Shown: positions 8,190-18,643 of the stretch, piece by piece
Position numbering within the stretch: position 1 is the stretch's first letter
How the letters are laid out: each line of letters starts with the position of its first letter
DNA from: Marinilactibacillus psychrotolerans
Lineage (GTDB): Bacteria; Bacillota; Bacilli; Lactobacillales; Carnobacteriaceae_A
Length of the DNA: 64,000 bases
Direction: 5' to 3'
Assembly: GCF_900101525.1 (NCBI RefSeq)
Contig: NZ_FMZD01000007.1
Span: forward strand, 1-64,000
Notes under the pieces: generated by a model
The model's database searches: none
What the model saw: only the letters and a program-made list of their open reading frames with translations
What the model was told of the DNA's origin: nothing
Made by a program: the position numbers and the translations under genes

Positions 8190-9263
8190 ATGGTTTCAAA
8201 TGTTGAATATATCACATATTTTATATTATCTTTATTTAATCGAGATTCTTCTTTGAATTCAGCACAGTTAATTCATATTTTCCATGGTAGAAGAACGCCA
8301 TCGATGTTATTTAAAGTAGAAAAAGAAAAATTATATTCTGCATTTGGCTTATTTAAAACATTAAAAAAAAGTACACTAGATCAACAGTTAAAAAAACTCG
8401 TTGAAATGAAATGGATTGAAAGCAGTGAAAATAAAGGCTATAAATTGTCAAAAAAGGGATCAGAAGTACTTAAAGAGTATTTCCTAAATAGAGATTATCC
8501 AGATAAAATTGTTTCATTAGAAAATGCAACGATTCGAAAGTCTTTTTTTTATCAGTTTCAGTTAGTATCTCAAATTTTTTCTGAAGCAACTTATAAGAAC
8601 AAACAGTATAGTCCCACTATCAAAGATCCTGTTCAACAAGTAGCTGTTAAAGAATGGCTGACTAGTTTAGATAAACCCTTACTTAATTTAGCAAAAGACT
8701 GGTCTAGTGAATTAGAGATAATATTAGAAAAGTTGACTGAAGAAGAAGCAATGATGCTTGTTTGGAAACTAACTGGACATGAACTAGTAGGGAATACAAA
8801 CCGCCAACTTGCAGAAATTCTTTCTTTGGATACGGTTGAGTTATATATTTTACTAGATCAAATTGTGGAACAATTGATTTATTTAATAGACAAATCAGAA
8901 TGTACACTTTTGAAATCATTTTTACATCAGATTAATGAGAACCACTATTATGGATTGTCAAAAAGTACTTACGTAACAGCAGTTTATATTAAAAATAGAA
9001 TTAAGTTAGTAGATATTGCGCTTAAGCGAAACTTAAAGTTAAGCACGATTCATGAACATATATTAGAGATTACGTTGGTCAAACAGACTTTTAACATCAA
9101 ACCATTTATTCCAGATGAAATTTATCAACAACTTCATTATGCCTTTAAAAAAGATCCGTATTTTAATTTTCAAAAAGCAAAGCAAGAAAATAAAAATTTA
9201 CAATTCTTGTGGTATCGTTTAGTAGAGATCGAGAGGATTAGAAATGAATCTATCAATAATTAA
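8190..9263 (+). CDS. YpbB-like helix-turn-helix protein, partner of RecQ
   Basis: A 357-residue protein resembling Firmicute YpbB, which is encoded next to recQ. The N-terminal third reads like a winged helix (LDQQLKKLVEMKWIESSENKGYKLSKKG). The C-terminal region has the helix-turn-helix-like block NLKLSTIHEHILEITLVKQTFNIKPFIPDEIYQQL, shown here only as a descriptor of the HTH_40 type. Start ATG 8190 is chosen because AAGGAAG lies six bases upstream; the TTG at 8184 is too close to it. The end overlaps recQ by 20 bases, which implies translational coupling and a shared role in DNA repair. The exact biochemical role is unknown. Confidence 0.72.
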   Translation: MVSNVEYITYFILSLFNRDSSLNSAQLIHIFHGRRTPSMLFKVEKEKLYSAFGLFKTLKKSTLDQQLKKLVEMKWIESSENKGYKLSKKGSEVLKEYFLNRDYPDKIVSLENATIRKSFFYQFQLVSQIFSEATYKNKQYSPTIKDPVQQVAVKEWLTSLDKPLLNLAKDWSSELEIILEKLTEEEAMMLVWKLTGHELVGNTNRQLAEILSLDTVELYILLDQIVEQLIYLIDKSECTLLKSFLHQINENHYYGLSKSTYVTAVYIKNRIKLVDIALKRNLKLSTIHEHILEITLVKQTFNIKPFIPDEIYQQLHYAFKKDPYFNFQKAKQENKNLQFLWYRLVEIERIRNESINN

Positions 9264-10710
9264 ACAAACTTTGGAAGAAAAATTCGGGTTCAAGGCATTT
9301 AAACCGGGTCAATTAGAAGCGATAGATGCTGTACTTCATGATTTTGACACGCTAGTTATGCTGCCAACAGGAAGTGGGAAATCTGTATGTTATCAACTAC
9401 CTGGTTATCTAAAAGAGGGGTTGGTTTTAGTTATCTCTCCTTTACTCTCTTTGATGCAAGACCAAGTTGAAAGGCTTAAAAAAGCTGGTGAACGACAGGT
9501 GGCAGCGTTAAATAGTCTATCTTCATACAAAGAAAAGAAAAGAATTTTTAATAATTTAAATAACCTTAAATTTCTTTATGTTTCTCCAGAAATGATTCAG
9601 TATGATTTTATAATTAATAAATTAGTAGAGGTTCCGTTAGCTCTTTTGGTAGTAGATGAAGCACACTGTATATCTCAGTGGGGAATGGACTTTCGACCAG
9701 ATTATTTAAAAATAGGTGAAGTTAAAGAAAAATTGAATAACCCTGTAACAATCGCTTTGACTGCTACTGCAACTAATAGAGTAAGAGAGGAAATCAAAAA
9801 TTCTTTGAAAATGGATGCAGAGCATACAAAAGAAGTAATCTATTCTGTCAATAGAGATGCTATAAAGCTAAAAGTAGAAATATGTGAAGGTAATAAAAAA
9901 GAAAAATTAAAAGAATATGTAAAAAAATTACAAAAACCTGGTATTATTTATTTTTCCAGTAAAAAAATGGCAGATGAATATGCTCAAGAGTTAAGAAGTG
10001 AACTTGGACTACTAGTAGAAAGTTATCATTCAGATATTTTAACAGACGATAAAATTAAAATACAACAGCAATTTATTGAGAATTCAATACAGATTGTTTG
10101 TGCTACCAGTGCATTTGGAATGGGGATTGATAAATCAGATATCCGATTTGTTATTCATTATCATGTACCTTCAAATCCAGAAATGTACCTTCAGGAAATT
10201 GGTAGGTGTAGTAGAGATGGCAAAGACGGTATAGCAATTTTACTTTTTGAATACGGAGATCAATATATTCAAAAAAGACTACAAGAAGATGCCTTACCAG
10301 ATAAGACATTACTTAGTTATGTATATAAAAATAGTCATAATTTAAAATTTAACCAAGAAGATCCAAAAGTACAAATTGCTCAATACTATCAAACATCTAA
10401 AGTTCCACTTAATGTTGCGAGTAGGCAAATAGAAATTAGAGAAAATTTAAAAAGTGATCAGTTAGAATTTATGATACAGTATATTTGGCATAAAGGTTGT
10501 AAAAGATCTTTTATACTAGGGTATTTCGATGAAATCCTAGATACTACGACATCTAACTGTTGTAGCTCATGTAACTCAAAATTAGAGCAGATTTTTTTTG
10601 AAGATGAGAGTATTTCAATAGTAAATAAAAATGTGGACATGAATTGGAGAAATCGGTTAAAAGAATTGTACAAAATTGATGATGAATCTATTAAAAACAG
10701 AAAAATATGA
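9244..10710 (+). CDS. recQ: ATP-dependent DNA helicase RecQ (short form)
   Basis: Superfamily-2 3'-5' DNA helicase acting on recombination and stalled-fork structures. Motifs: Q motif FKPGQLEAIDAVL, Walker A LPTGSGKSVCYQ, motif Ia ISPLLSLMQDQV, DEAH box VVDEAHCISQWGMDFRPDY, TATAT, and motif VI YLQEIGRCSRDG with the arginine finger. The zinc cysteines are in the C-terminal part (CKRSFILGYF, CCSSC). At 488 residues it is shorter than the roughly 600-residue RecQ and lacks an HRDC domain, as is usual for the Firmicute paralogue paired with YpbB. Confidence 0.92.
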   Translation: MNLSIIKQTLEEKFGFKAFKPGQLEAIDAVLHDFDTLVMLPTGSGKSVCYQLPGYLKEGLVLVISPLLSLMQDQVERLKKAGERQVAALNSLSSYKEKKRIFNNLNNLKFLYVSPEMIQYDFIINKLVEVPLALLVVDEAHCISQWGMDFRPDYLKIGEVKEKLNNPVTIALTATATNRVREEIKNSLKMDAEHTKEVIYSVNRDAIKLKVEICEGNKKEKLKEYVKKLQKPGIIYFSSKKMADEYAQELRSELGLLVESYHSDILTDDKIKIQQQFIENSIQIVCATSAFGMGIDKSDIRFVIHYHVPSNPEMYLQEIGRCSRDGKDGIAILLFEYGDQYIQKRLQEDALPDKTLLSYVYKNSHNLKFNQEDPKVQIAQYYQTSKVPLNVASRQIEIRENLKSDQLEFMIQYIWHKGCKRSFILGYFDEILDTTTSNCCSSCNSKLEQIFFEDESISIVNKNVDMNWRNRLKELYKIDDESIKNRKI

Positions 10711-10746
10711 TACAATAATAATGATATAATTTAAGGAGGAAGTACG

Positions 10747-11415
10747 ATGAGTAAGAAAGATCGCGAGTCAATGGAAGAACTGTGGTCAAAACGTTTCGAT
10801 GAAGAGGTTGACTATAACGAAGAACAAACCATGTCTCGAAAAGCTAAAAGAGAACGTGAAAAAAGCATCTCTCCCATATTGACTGTAACGGTTATCTTTT
10901 TAGTTTTAGTTATCGTTGTAACGTTAGGTACATACGTTTGGTATAGTAATCATGAAGCTAATTATAATGAACCTCAATCAACAACTGTCGCAGAAAAAAA
11001 TGATAATGCGGATACTAGTGAGGATACAAAAGACGAACCAGAAAAAGACGAACCTAAAGATGAAGAACCAGAAAAAGCTCCAGAAGAGCCTGAAAAAACT
11101 CCAGAAGAGCCTGAAAAAACTCCAGAAGAGCCTAAAGTTGAGGAACAACCGGAAAAGAAACAAACAGAAGAGGCTGATCAGTCACCCGAAGCTGCTAGCA
11201 GTTCGAATAATGCTAATGAGTCTACAAATACTGAGTCACCTTCAGAAGAAACAAGTCAGCAACCAGAAGCTGCTACTGAGACTTACGTAGTAAAAGCTGG
11301 TGACAATATGTACCGTATTGCACTAAATCATGGTATGACAACAGAAGAGTTGATGAAATTAAATGGTTTAAGTGATGAGTCAGTGTATGTAGGACAAAAG
11401 TTAAACGTACAATAA
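10747..11415 (+). CDS. Single-pass membrane protein with C-terminal LysM domain
   Basis: A 222-residue protein with a charged cytoplasmic N-terminus (1-40), one transmembrane segment (about 43-65, ISPILTVTVIFLVLVIVVTL), a low-complexity Glu/Pro/Lys spacer (80-175) and a LysM domain at the end (YVVKAGDNMYRIALNHGMT to YVGQKLNVQ). LysM binds N-acetylglucosamine of peptidoglycan, so the protein should tie the membrane to the wall. No catalytic domain is visible. AAGGAGGA precedes the ATG. It lies between recQ and cmk. Confidence 0.88.
   Translation: MSKKDRESMEELWSKRFDEEVDYNEEQTMSRKAKREREKSISPILTVTVIFLVLVIVVTLGTYVWYSNHEANYNEPQSTTVAEKNDNADTSEDTKDEPEKDEPKDEEPEKAPEEPEKTPEEPEKTPEEPKVEEQPEKKQTEEADQSPEAASSSNNANESTNTESPSEETSQQPEAATETYVVKAGDNMYRIALNHGMTTEELMKLNGLSDESVYVGQKLNVQ
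11078..11136 (+). repeat. 21-bp tandem repeat in the LysM protein spacer
   Basis: Two exact copies of a 21-base unit (11078-11098, 11099-11119) and a partial third encode TPEEPEK-type heptads. Copy number is likely to vary between strains and to set the spacer length through the wall. Confidence 0.85.
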
Positions 11416-11444
11416 GTAATAGATCATGATTAATTTATGAAAGT

Positions 11445-12143
11445 GTGAAAAAATTGGAAGATAAACAACTCATCATTGCAATAGATGGTCCAGCATCATC
11501 TGGAAAAAGTACTGTAGCAAAAAGAATTGCGGATCAATTAAATTTAATTTATGTGGATAGCGGAGCTATGTATCGGACAATTACTTACGTAGCAATTAAG
11601 GAACACATTGATCTGACAGACGAGAAAAAAATTGTAAATGCATTGGAAAGAGTTTCAATTGAATTTGAGAGAACTGAAGAAGGACAGTCAGTTTTTTGTA
11701 ATAATAAAGAAGTGACAGATGATATTAGACAAAATGATGTTACAAATGCTGTATCCATTGTAGCAGCACATCCGTTAGTACGGGAAGTATTAGTAGATCG
11801 ACAACGGAAAATAGCGATGAAACAAAATGTAATAATGGATGGTCGAGATATCGGTACTGTTGTTCTACCAGACGCCAGCGTGAAAATATTTTTAGTGGCA
11901 AGCGTTGATGAAAGAGCTGAGCGAAGATATAAGGAAAACAGGCAAAAAGGAATCAAATCAGATTTAACAAAATTAAAACAAGAAATCAGTGAAAGAGATT
12001 ATAAAGATTCGACTCGAAAAGTCTCTCCATTAAGAAAAGCTGATGATGCGTTTGAAATAGATACAACAGCCTTATCGATTGATGAAGTGGCGGAACAGAT
12101 TAAAAAAATTATCTTTGAAAAATATCCGAAACTGCGTAAATAG
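11445..12143 (+). CDS. cmk: (d)CMP kinase
   Basis: Cytidylate kinase phosphorylates CMP and dCMP with ATP for nucleotide recycling. Walker A is IDGPASSGKSTVAKRIA (about 14-30), the substrate-binding loop is VDSGAMYRTITY, the motif GRDIGTVVLPDA is typical, and the LID has RAERRYKENRQKG. Length is 232 residues, close to the Bacillus enzyme. The GTG at 11445 has no clear ribosome binding site, so the start is uncertain; a TTG at 11454 is possible. cmk next to rpsA is conserved in Firmicutes. Confidence 0.93.
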   Translation: MKKLEDKQLIIAIDGPASSGKSTVAKRIADQLNLIYVDSGAMYRTITYVAIKEHIDLTDEKKIVNALERVSIEFERTEEGQSVFCNNKEVTDDIRQNDVTNAVSIVAAHPLVREVLVDRQRKIAMKQNVIMDGRDIGTVVLPDASVKIFLVASVDERAERRYKENRQKGIKSDLTKLKQEISERDYKDSTRKVSPLRKADDAFEIDTTALSIDEVAEQIKKIIFEKYPKLRK

Positions 12144-12231
12144 CTAGCTCAAAATGTTTTAGTGGAAAAATATTCTGATTTTATGTACAATTAGTTGAGT
12201 AGAAATATTGGCATTGGGAGGCACATATAAG

Positions 12232-13623
12232 ATGACAGACAAAGAAAATGTGAACGAAGAAGTAGAAAACAAAACAACAGAACAGGAAGCTCAAGAAGTA
12301 GCAGAAAACCAAGTAGTGGTTAATACTCCTGCTGACTCAGATCCTGAAGATGTAATGGCTGAAAACGAAAATGCGCAAGTTCAGCCTGCAATAGATTCTG
12401 ACTCTGATGCGGAATCTATGTCAGACGTATTAAGAGATGTAGTTGATATCGCTCCAGGAGATTTAGTTCAAGGTGAGGTTCTTGTAATCGACAATGACAA
12501 ACAAGTTATTGTAGGTTTAGGAGGCGGACAAGAAGGTATTATTCCTCCACGTGAATTATCTACTGAACGATTTGATCATCCATCTGAAGTTGTTAAAGTT
12601 GGAGACGTTATTGATGTAGTAGTATTACGTGATGTTAAAGATAAAGAACAGGGTAGCTTTGTTCTTTCTAAAAAACGTGTTGATCAAAGAAAAGTTTGGG
12701 AAGATTTACAAAAAATATATGATAATGGTGAAACAATTGATGCGCCTGTTACTCGTGTAGTCAAAGGTGGATTAACTGTTGATGCTGGTGTGAGAGGATT
12801 CGTTCCTGCTTCTCAAATGGATGTTCAATATATCAGTGACCTTAATCAGTTCGAAGGTAACACTTATACTTTCAAAATACTTGAAATCGATCCAAATGAA
12901 CGTCAATTGATTCTTTCACGAAAAGTATTACTTGAAGCTGAACAATCAAAAGAACGAGAAGCTGCTCTTGAATCTCTAGAAGTAGGATCTACTGTCAAAG
13001 GAACGGTTGTTAGATTAACTAACTTTGGTGCTTTTGTTAATGTAGGTGGTGTTGACGGATTAGTTCATATTTCAGAAATTTCTCATGAGCGTATTGGGCA
13101 CCCTAAAGATAAACTTTCTACCGGAGACGAAGTAGAAGTTAAAGTATTGAGTGTGGATAAAGAACAAGAACGTATTTCGCTTTCTATCAAAGATAATTTA
13201 CCTGGACCTTGGGATAATCTTGAAGAAGAAATCCCTGTAGGATCTGTAGTAAAAGGGAAAGTTAAACGCGTTACAGATTTTGGTGCTTTTGTAGAAGTGA
13301 AACCTGGAGTTGAAGGGTTAGTACACATCTCTGAAATGGCTCACAAGCATGTAGAAACACCTCATGAAGTTGTTGCCAAAGACGAAGAAATTGATGTAAA
13401 AGTCTTAAGTATCAGTCCAGAGGAAGAAAGAATTTCTTTAAGTATTAAAGCATTAGAAGATGCTCCGGAGCCTCAACAAAAGGAATCATCTAAAAAATCT
13501 TCACCTAAACCTGATATTAAACAACCTTCACTTAGAGATGAAGATGAAGATAGCTCTTTCACATTAGGAGATCAAATTGGAGATCAATTATCTAGTTTTA
13601 TGAATAATGATGACGAAGAATAA
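12232..13623 (+). CDS. rpsA: 30S ribosomal protein S1 (four-domain type)
   Basis: RNA-binding protein with four S1 OB-fold repeats, about residues 66-135, 150-220, 240-310 and 325-395, including the repeated VKGTVVRLTNFGAFVNVG and VKGKVKRVTDFGAFVEV blocks followed by GLVHISE. The first 60 residues form an unusually acidic tail and the last 65 are low complexity. Low-GC Firmicutes carry this short form rather than the six-domain S1 of E. coli. Start ATG 12232 is chosen because GGGAGG lies ten bases upstream; 463 residues. Confidence 0.92.
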   Translation: MTDKENVNEEVENKTTEQEAQEVAENQVVVNTPADSDPEDVMAENENAQVQPAIDSDSDAESMSDVLRDVVDIAPGDLVQGEVLVIDNDKQVIVGLGGGQEGIIPPRELSTERFDHPSEVVKVGDVIDVVVLRDVKDKEQGSFVLSKKRVDQRKVWEDLQKIYDNGETIDAPVTRVVKGGLTVDAGVRGFVPASQMDVQYISDLNQFEGNTYTFKILEIDPNERQLILSRKVLLEAEQSKEREAALESLEVGSTVKGTVVRLTNFGAFVNVGGVDGLVHISEISHERIGHPKDKLSTGDEVEVKVLSVDKEQERISLSIKDNLPGPWDNLEEEIPVGSVVKGKVKRVTDFGAFVEVKPGVEGLVHISEMAHKHVETPHEVVAKDEEIDVKVLSISPEEERISLSIKALEDAPEPQQKESSKKSSPKPDIKQPSLRDEDEDSSFTLGDQIGDQLSSFMNNDDEE

Positions 13624-13656
13624 AGAGATTCTGTCTTGAATAAATTAAAATGAGAG

Positions 13657-13713
13657 CACCCAAACTTCTAAATGCGGGATTCCGTTTTTGGAAGGTTGGG
13701 TGTATGTTTTTGA
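13657..13713 (+). terminator. Intrinsic terminator after rpsA
   Basis: CACCCAAACTTC (13657-13668) pairs with GAAGGTTGGGTG (13691-13702) with one mismatch. A T-run follows at 13707-13710. Confidence 0.78.
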
Positions 13714-13760
13714 AAAGCTAGTTTTAAATTTTTGAAAATTTAGAAAGAAGGTGAACGTAT

Positions 13761-15074
13761 ATGACTAAACCAGTAGTAGCAATTGTCGGCCGACCTAATG
13801 TTGGGAAATCGACTATTTTCAATCGAATTGTTGGAGAAAGAATTTCCATTGTAGAAGACGTTTCAGGAGTAACACGTGATAGAATTTATGCTGAAGCAGA
13901 ATGGTTAGGAAAAGAATTTTCACTTATCGATACAGGTGGAATAACAATGGAAGATGAACCATTGAATCAGCAAATCAGAAATCAGGCACAAATTGCTATT
14001 GATGAAGCAGATGTCATCATTATGCTTACCAGTATCCGCGAAGGAGTTACGGATGCTGATGAAGTGGTAGCCCCTATGCTATATCGTTCTGGTAAGCCTG
14101 TAGTGCTTGCTGTTAATAAAGCAGATAATCCAGAATCAAGAGCATATAGCTATGAATTTTATTCACTAGGTTTAGGGGAACCTTATCCGATATCAGGATC
14201 CCATGGGTTAGGTTTAGGAGATTTGTTAGATGCAGTAATCGCTAATTTTCCAGCTGATTTAGAAGATGATTATGATGAGGATACAATTCGATTTAGTGTG
14301 ATTGGTAGACCAAATGTTGGAAAATCTAGTATTGTAAATGCTATCGTTGGTGAAGATCGTGTAATTGTTTCAGATATTGAAGGAACAACACGTGAAGCTG
14401 TAGATACTCGCTTTGTTACTGATGATGGACGGGAGTTTGCAATTATAGATACAGCTGGGATCAGAAAAAAAGGTAAAGTGTATGAGAATACTGAAAAATA
14501 CAGTGTTTTAAGAGCTTTAAGAGCAATTGAAAGATCAAACGTTGTATTATGTGTTATCAATGCTGAAGAAGGTATCCGAGAACAAGATAAGAAAGTATTT
14601 GGATATGCTCATGAAGCAGGCAAAGGCATTATCATTGTTGTCAACAAATGGGATACTGTTGAAAAAGAAACAAATACTTTGAGAGATTTTGAGCTCGAAG
14701 TAAGAGAAGAATTTAGGTACCTAAGTTATGCTCCAATTATATTTGTATCTGCTACGACCAAAAAAAGGTTAGATAAATTACCAGACATTATTGAACAAGT
14801 GCATAATAATCAAAATATTCGTATTCAATCTTCAATTTTAAACGACGTAGTAATGGATGCAGTAGCAACAAATCCTACACCTACAGATAAGGGAAAAAGA
14901 CTTAAAATATTCTATACGACTCAAGTAAGTGTAAGCCCTCCTACATTTATCATTTTCGTAAATGACCCAGAATTGTTACACTTTTCTTATAAGAGATTTT
15001 TAGAAAATAGATTTAGAGCTACTTTTAATTTTGAAGGTACACCTATTCATATTATTGCAAGAAGACGCACGTAA
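13761..15074 (+). CDS. der: Ribosome-assembly GTPase Der (EngA)
   Basis: Essential GTPase for maturation of the 50S subunit, with two tandem G domains. G1 motifs are GRPNVGKST (about 10) and GRPNVGKSS (about 183). The other motifs are DTGGI and [10 protein letters not shown] for G3, NKAD and NKWD for G4, and the C-terminal KH-like domain (about 355-437). The 437-residue length matches the family. GAAGGTGA precedes the ATG. Confidence 0.97.
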   Translation: MTKPVVAIVGRPNVGKSTIFNRIVGERISIVEDVSGVTRDRIYAEAEWLGKEFSLIDTGGITMEDEPLNQQIRNQAQIAIDEADVIIMLTSIREGVTDADEVVAPMLYRSGKPVVLAVNKADNPESRAYSYEFYSLGLGEPYPISGSHGLGLGDLLDAVIANFPADLEDDYDEDTIRFSVIGRPNVGKSSIVNAIVGEDRVIVSDIEGTTREAVDTRFVTDDGREFAIIDTAGIRKKGKVYENTEKYSVLRALRAIERSNVVLCVINAEEGIREQDKKVFGYAHEAGKGIIIVVNKWDTVEKETNTLRDFELEVREEFRYLSYAPIIFVSATTKKRLDKLPDIIEQVHNNQNIRIQSSILNDVVMDAVATNPTPTDKGKRLKIFYTTQVSVSPPTFIIFVNDPELLHFSYKRFLENRFRATFNFEGTPIHIIARRRT

Positions 15075-15395
15075 GACTCTATAGGAGCGTTTTGAAGGGT
15101 TTTTAACTATTATGTTAAATTGTAGAAAAATTAACAAAGAATCGCTAAAAAAGCAAATAAGATATTTCTTTATAAGTCAAGTCTAAAACGCTATTTTTTA
15201 AAAATAAAAATAAACATTCTTTTCAACAAAATCATTGCAGTATCAACGTTTCTATGGTATCTTTTTAATTGAAATGTCGTAAGAAGACTATTTCACCCAA
15301 CGCATTCATTTAATGAAAAAGGGATGTTTTGAAAGATCGTAAGTTATTCAAAAATGACTTGCATGGATCTTCTTATGAGGAGGTGAAAATGTACG
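15075..15395 (+). promoter_or_regulatory. Gene-free leader before hup, with promoter candidate
   Basis: This 321-bp AT-rich gap holds a promoter candidate TTGCAG (15235-15240), 17-bp spacer, TATCTT (15258-15263), giving a leader of about 125 bases for hup. AGCGTTTT (from 15093) and AAAACGCT (15185-15192) could pair over a long distance ahead of a T-run and may end the der transcript. A weak hairpin (about 15331-15372) lies just before the hup ribosome binding site. No gene was found. Confidence 0.45.
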
Positions 15396-15671
15396 ATGGC
15401 TAATAAAGCAGAATTAATCGAAAAAGTATCAACAGCAACTGACCTTTCTAAAAAGGACGCAACTGCTGCAGTTGAAGCAGTTTTCGAAACAATTAAAGAT
15501 TCACTAGCTAACGGAGAAAAAGTTCAAGTAATTGGCTTTGGTAACTTTGAAGTTCGTGATCGCGCTGCACGTAAAGGACGCAATCCTCAAACTGGGGAAG
15601 AAATCCAAATTCCTGCAAGCAAAGTACCTGCATTCAAAGCGGGTAAAGCACTTAAAGATGCAGTGAAATAG
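15396..15671 (+). CDS. hup: HU family DNA-binding protein
   Basis: HU bends and compacts DNA as a homodimer. The 91-residue sequence is typical: N-terminal [34 protein letters not shown] for the DNA-embracing arm, and the basic end [25 protein letters not shown] precedes the ATG. Codon use favours common codons, as expected for an abundant protein. A terminator follows. Confidence 0.97.
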   Translation: MANKAELIEKVSTATDLSKKDATAAVEAVFETIKDSLANGEKVQVIGFGNFEVRDRAARKGRNPQTGEEIQIPASKVPAFKAGKALKDAVK

Positions 15672-15695
15672 TACGTCGAAAAGTATATACTTTTT

Positions 15696-15738
15696 AGAGT
15701 CGCTGTTCCGTAAATGGGACAGGGCTCTTTTATTTTTT
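15696..15738 (+). terminator. Intrinsic terminator after hup
   Basis: AGAGTCGCTGTTCC pairs with GGGACAGGGCTCT with small mismatches around the loop GTAAAT, followed by a T-rich run. Confidence 0.85.
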
Positions 15739-15820
15739 ATACTTCATTTAATTCAACTCTCTATTGTCGTATACTGAGAATACGAGATTTATTTTATTTA
15801 TAAGATGGGAGAAAATAAAA

Positions 15821-16972
15821 ATGGATATTAAAAAAAGGGCACTTGCAATGAGTAAAAAATTAGGTGGCAAGATAGAAATCAGCTCTAAGATCAAAATAGA
15901 TTCTATGGAAGATCTGGCTATAGCTTACACTCCAGGAGTAGCGGCAGTCAGTTCAGCTATTGCTGACAATAAAGATGACGTTTATACATATACATCTAAA
16001 AGAAACATGGTGGCAGTAATTACTGATGGCTCAGCTGTCCTTGGGTTGGGGAATATTGGTCCTGAAGCAGCGATACCAGTTATGGAAGGAAAAGCAGCCT
16101 TATTTAAAAGATTTGCAGATGTTGATGCTGTACCGATTTCTCTGGATACACAAGATGTAGACGAGTTTATCTCTCATGTTAAAGCAATCTCTCCATCATT
16201 TGGAGGAATAAATCTTGAGGACATTAGTGCTCCAAGGTGCTTTGAAATCGAAAGTAGATTAAAAGAGATTCTAGATATTCCTGTGTTTCATGATGATCAA
16301 CATGGAACAGCCATAGTTGTTCTTGCAGCTATATATAATGCTTTGGAGTTGACCGAGAAAAAGATAAATGAAGTGAAAATTGTTGTAAATGGAGCAGGAG
16401 CGGCTGGAATAGCCATCACTAAAAAATTAATACTAGCTGGTGCAGAAAATCTTGTATTAGTTGATCAAGCTGGAATCATTTCTAAAGATGACGAGAATTT
16501 AGCTGAACGACACAAAGAAATAGCTGAACAGACAAATCAGAAGTTAGTAAAAGGCAATTTAGAAAAAGCTGTAGAATCTGCAGATATCTTTATAGGAGTT
16601 TCAGCACCAAATGTTTTGAAAAAAGAATGGATTAATACGATGAATGAACGTCCAATTATTTTTGCTATGGCTAATCCTGAACCTGAAATTGATCCTAAAG
16701 AAGCTAAAAAAGGTGGGGCATTCATAGTCGGAACCGGAAGAAGTGACTTTCCAAATCAGATCAATAACGTACTTGCTTTTCCTGGAATATTTAGAGGTAC
16801 TTTGGATGTACGAGCTAAAAATATTACAGATGATATGCAGATCGCTGCAGCTAAAGGAATTGCTAGCGTCATACCGAGAGAAGAACTAACAACAGAAAAT
16901 ATTATTCCGGATGTATTTCATCCTTCCATTGCAAAAATTGTTGCTAGAAGCGTTGCTGAAGCAGCAGAATAG
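15821..16972 (+). CDS. NAD(P)-dependent malic enzyme (oxaloacetate-decarboxylating)
   Basis: Converts malate to pyruvate and CO2, linking malate use to pyruvate metabolism. The 383-residue protein is the short bacterial type (YtsJ/MaeE-like). Motifs: [33 protein letters not shown] with the catalytic region, [15 protein letters not shown] and [11 protein letters not shown] for metal binding, and [16 protein letters not shown] for the dinucleotide. Start ATG 15821 follows TGGGAG at nine bases; an upstream in-frame TTG has no such site. Whether NAD or NADP is used cannot be decided here. No citrate or malate permease gene is adjacent. Confidence 0.9.
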   Translation: MDIKKRALAMSKKLGGKIEISSKIKIDSMEDLAIAYTPGVAAVSSAIADNKDDVYTYTSKRNMVAVITDGSAVLGLGNIGPEAAIPVMEGKAALFKRFADVDAVPISLDTQDVDEFISHVKAISPSFGGINLEDISAPRCFEIESRLKEILDIPVFHDDQHGTAIVVLAAIYNALELTEKKINEVKIVVNGAGAAGIAITKKLILAGAENLVLVDQAGIISKDDENLAERHKEIAEQTNQKLVKGNLEKAVESADIFIGVSAPNVLKKEWINTMNERPIIFAMANPEPEIDPKEAKKGGAFIVGTGRSDFPNQINNVLAFPGIFRGTLDVRAKNITDDMQIAAAKGIASVIPREELTTENIIPDVFHPSIAKIVARSVAEAAE

Positions 16973-17010
16973 ATAAATCTTTTAATTAGATTAGAGAATA
17001 AGCGTATTTG

Positions 17011-17039
17011 TTGACACTTCTCTATATGACCTTTATTCT
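17011..17039 (+). promoter_or_regulatory. Promoter of the first glutamine synthetase gene
   Basis: TTGACA at 17011-17016, 17-bp spacer, TATTCT at 17034-17039, about 47 bases before the ATG. I found no TGTNAN7TNACA GlnR/TnrA box nearby, which is unusual for a glnA gene. Confidence 0.7.
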
Positions 17040-17085
17040 AATAGATGGTAAAAATATAGAAACCGAAAGGGAAGTGTGTTGAACA

Positions 17086-18426
17086 ATGTCCTCCTTAAAG
17101 AAAGAGGAAATATTAAATCAAGCTAAAGCAAAAGAGGTTCGCTTTCTTCGTCTGATGTTTACAGATATTGATGGAATCATCAAAAATGTGGAAGTGCCGG
17201 TAAGTCAATTAGAAAAAGTGATGGAGAATGAAATTGCCTTTGATGGATCTTCAATAGATGGATTTGTAGATATCGATCAAAGTGATATGAAACTGCATCC
17301 TGATTTAGATACATGGCTTATTTTTCCATGGGAATTAGATAGTGTAGATGGACGTATTGCTCGCTTTATCTGTGATGTTTATAATCCTGATGGTTCCCCA
17401 TTTGCCGGTGATCCAAGAAGTAACTTAAGACGTGTACTGGAAGAAATGAGAACAGCTGGATTTACAGAGTTCAACTTAGGTCCTGAACCAGAATTCTTTT
17501 TATTCAAGTTAGATGAAAATGGGAAACCAAGTAAAACATTAAATGATAATGGTGGGTATTTTGATTTAGCACCTACAGACCTTGCGGAAAATTGCCGTAG
17601 GGATATCGTTTTAGAGTTAGAAGCATTAGGTTTTGAGATTGAAGCAAGTCATCATGAAGTAGCCCCAGGACAACATGAGATTGATTGGAAATATGCCGAT
17701 GCTATAGAAGCTTGTGATAATATCCAGACATTTAAACTGATTGTTAAAACTGTTGCCCGTAAGCACGGGTTACATGCAACTTTTATGCCTAAGCCGGCTG
17801 CTGATATTAACGGTTCTGGAATGCATTTCAATATGTCTCTTTTTACTGAAGAAGGAAATGCTTTTTATGATGCAAACGATGAGCAGCAATTGAGCCGTTC
17901 AGCCTATCAGTTTATTGCGGGAATATTGGATCATGCCCAAGCCTATACGGCTATCTGTAACCCGACCATAAACTCATACAAACGATTGACTCCTGGATTT
18001 GAAGCTCCAGTATATGTAGCCTGGTCTGGAACAAACCGTACACCACTAGTTCGTGTACCAGCTTCTAGAGGGATGTCTACAAGGGTAGAACTACGAAGTG
18101 TCGATCCCAGTGCAAATCCCTATTTAGCTCTTTCTGTATTACTTAAAGCAGGAATGAAAGGGATTAGTGAAGCGAAGACTGCTCCAAATCCTGTAAATCA
18201 GAATATTTATAATATGGATCAAATTGAACGTTCAGCCAATAATATTGAATCACTCCCAAGAAGTCTTTATGAAGCTGTCCAATATTTAAAACAAGATGAA
18301 ACGATCAAAGATGCATTAGGGAATCATATTTATGAAAGATTTGTCTCAGCCAAAGAACAAGACTGGTTTGATTATTCTCTTTCCGTTTCAGAATGGGAAA
18401 AAAATAGATACTTTGAAACATACTAA
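17086..18426 (+). CDS. Glutamine synthetase type I, first copy, with Asp at position 62
   Basis: Makes glutamine from glutamate, ammonia and ATP as a dodecamer. The 446-residue protein has the GSI signatures: [19 protein letters not shown], the metal-site [15 protein letters not shown], the ATP-site [28 protein letters not shown] and the [19 protein letters not shown] region. It is the GSI-alpha form without an adenylylation site. Bacillus GlnA has Arg62 in GFVRIEESDMYLYPD, a residue involved in feedback inhibition; here the same place reads [15 protein letters not shown], so Asp replaces Arg. The loop after FMPKP is also altered (AADING instead of LFGVNG). This copy may be feedback-resistant or specialised. 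The second copy lies downstream. Confidence 0.9.
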   Translation: MSSLKKEEILNQAKAKEVRFLRLMFTDIDGIIKNVEVPVSQLEKVMENEIAFDGSSIDGFVDIDQSDMKLHPDLDTWLIFPWELDSVDGRIARFICDVYNPDGSPFAGDPRSNLRRVLEEMRTAGFTEFNLGPEPEFFLFKLDENGKPSKTLNDNGGYFDLAPTDLAENCRRDIVLELEALGFEIEASHHEVAPGQHEIDWKYADAIEACDNIQTFKLIVKTVARKHGLHATFMPKPAADINGSGMHFNMSLFTEEGNAFYDANDEQQLSRSAYQFIAGILDHAQAYTAICNPTINSYKRLTPGFEAPVYVAWSGTNRTPLVRVPASRGMSTRVELRSVDPSANPYLALSVLLKAGMKGISEAKTAPNPVNQNIYNMDQIERSANNIESLPRSLYEAVQYLKQDETIKDALGNHIYERFVSAKEQDWFDYSLSVSEWEKNRYFETY

Positions 18427-18450
18427 TAAAAAATAAATTACTAACAAATC

Positions 18451-18522
18451 AAAGAGCTGTTTAGAGAAATAGAAAAATTGGTTACTTTTGAATAACCCTT
18501 TCTATTTCTATATAATAGCTCT
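18451..18522 (+). terminator. Intrinsic terminator after the first glutamine synthetase gene
   Basis: AAAGAGCT and GAGAAATAGAAA on the left pair with TTTCTATTTCT and AGCTCTTT on the right. An inner GGTTACTTTTGAATAACC hairpin sits in the loop and a T-run follows. Confidence 0.8.
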
Positions 18523-18643
18523 TTTTTTATATAAAAACATAATTGGTATAGCTCATTTCGGGTTAATATATATAACCAAAATAGAAATTACGCCTAACTA
18601 AAAAAGGTAAATAAGCCAAACACCTTTAGATATTCAGTAACTG

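Noticed and set aside
10952-11290. A 112-codon Lys-rich frame overlapping the LysM protein gene
   Set aside because: It arises from the Glu/Lys repeat region read in another frame and has no ribosome binding site.
17040-17085. GlnR/TnrA box before the first glutamine synthetase
   Set aside because: No TGTNAN7TNACA-like palindrome was found here or before the second copy.
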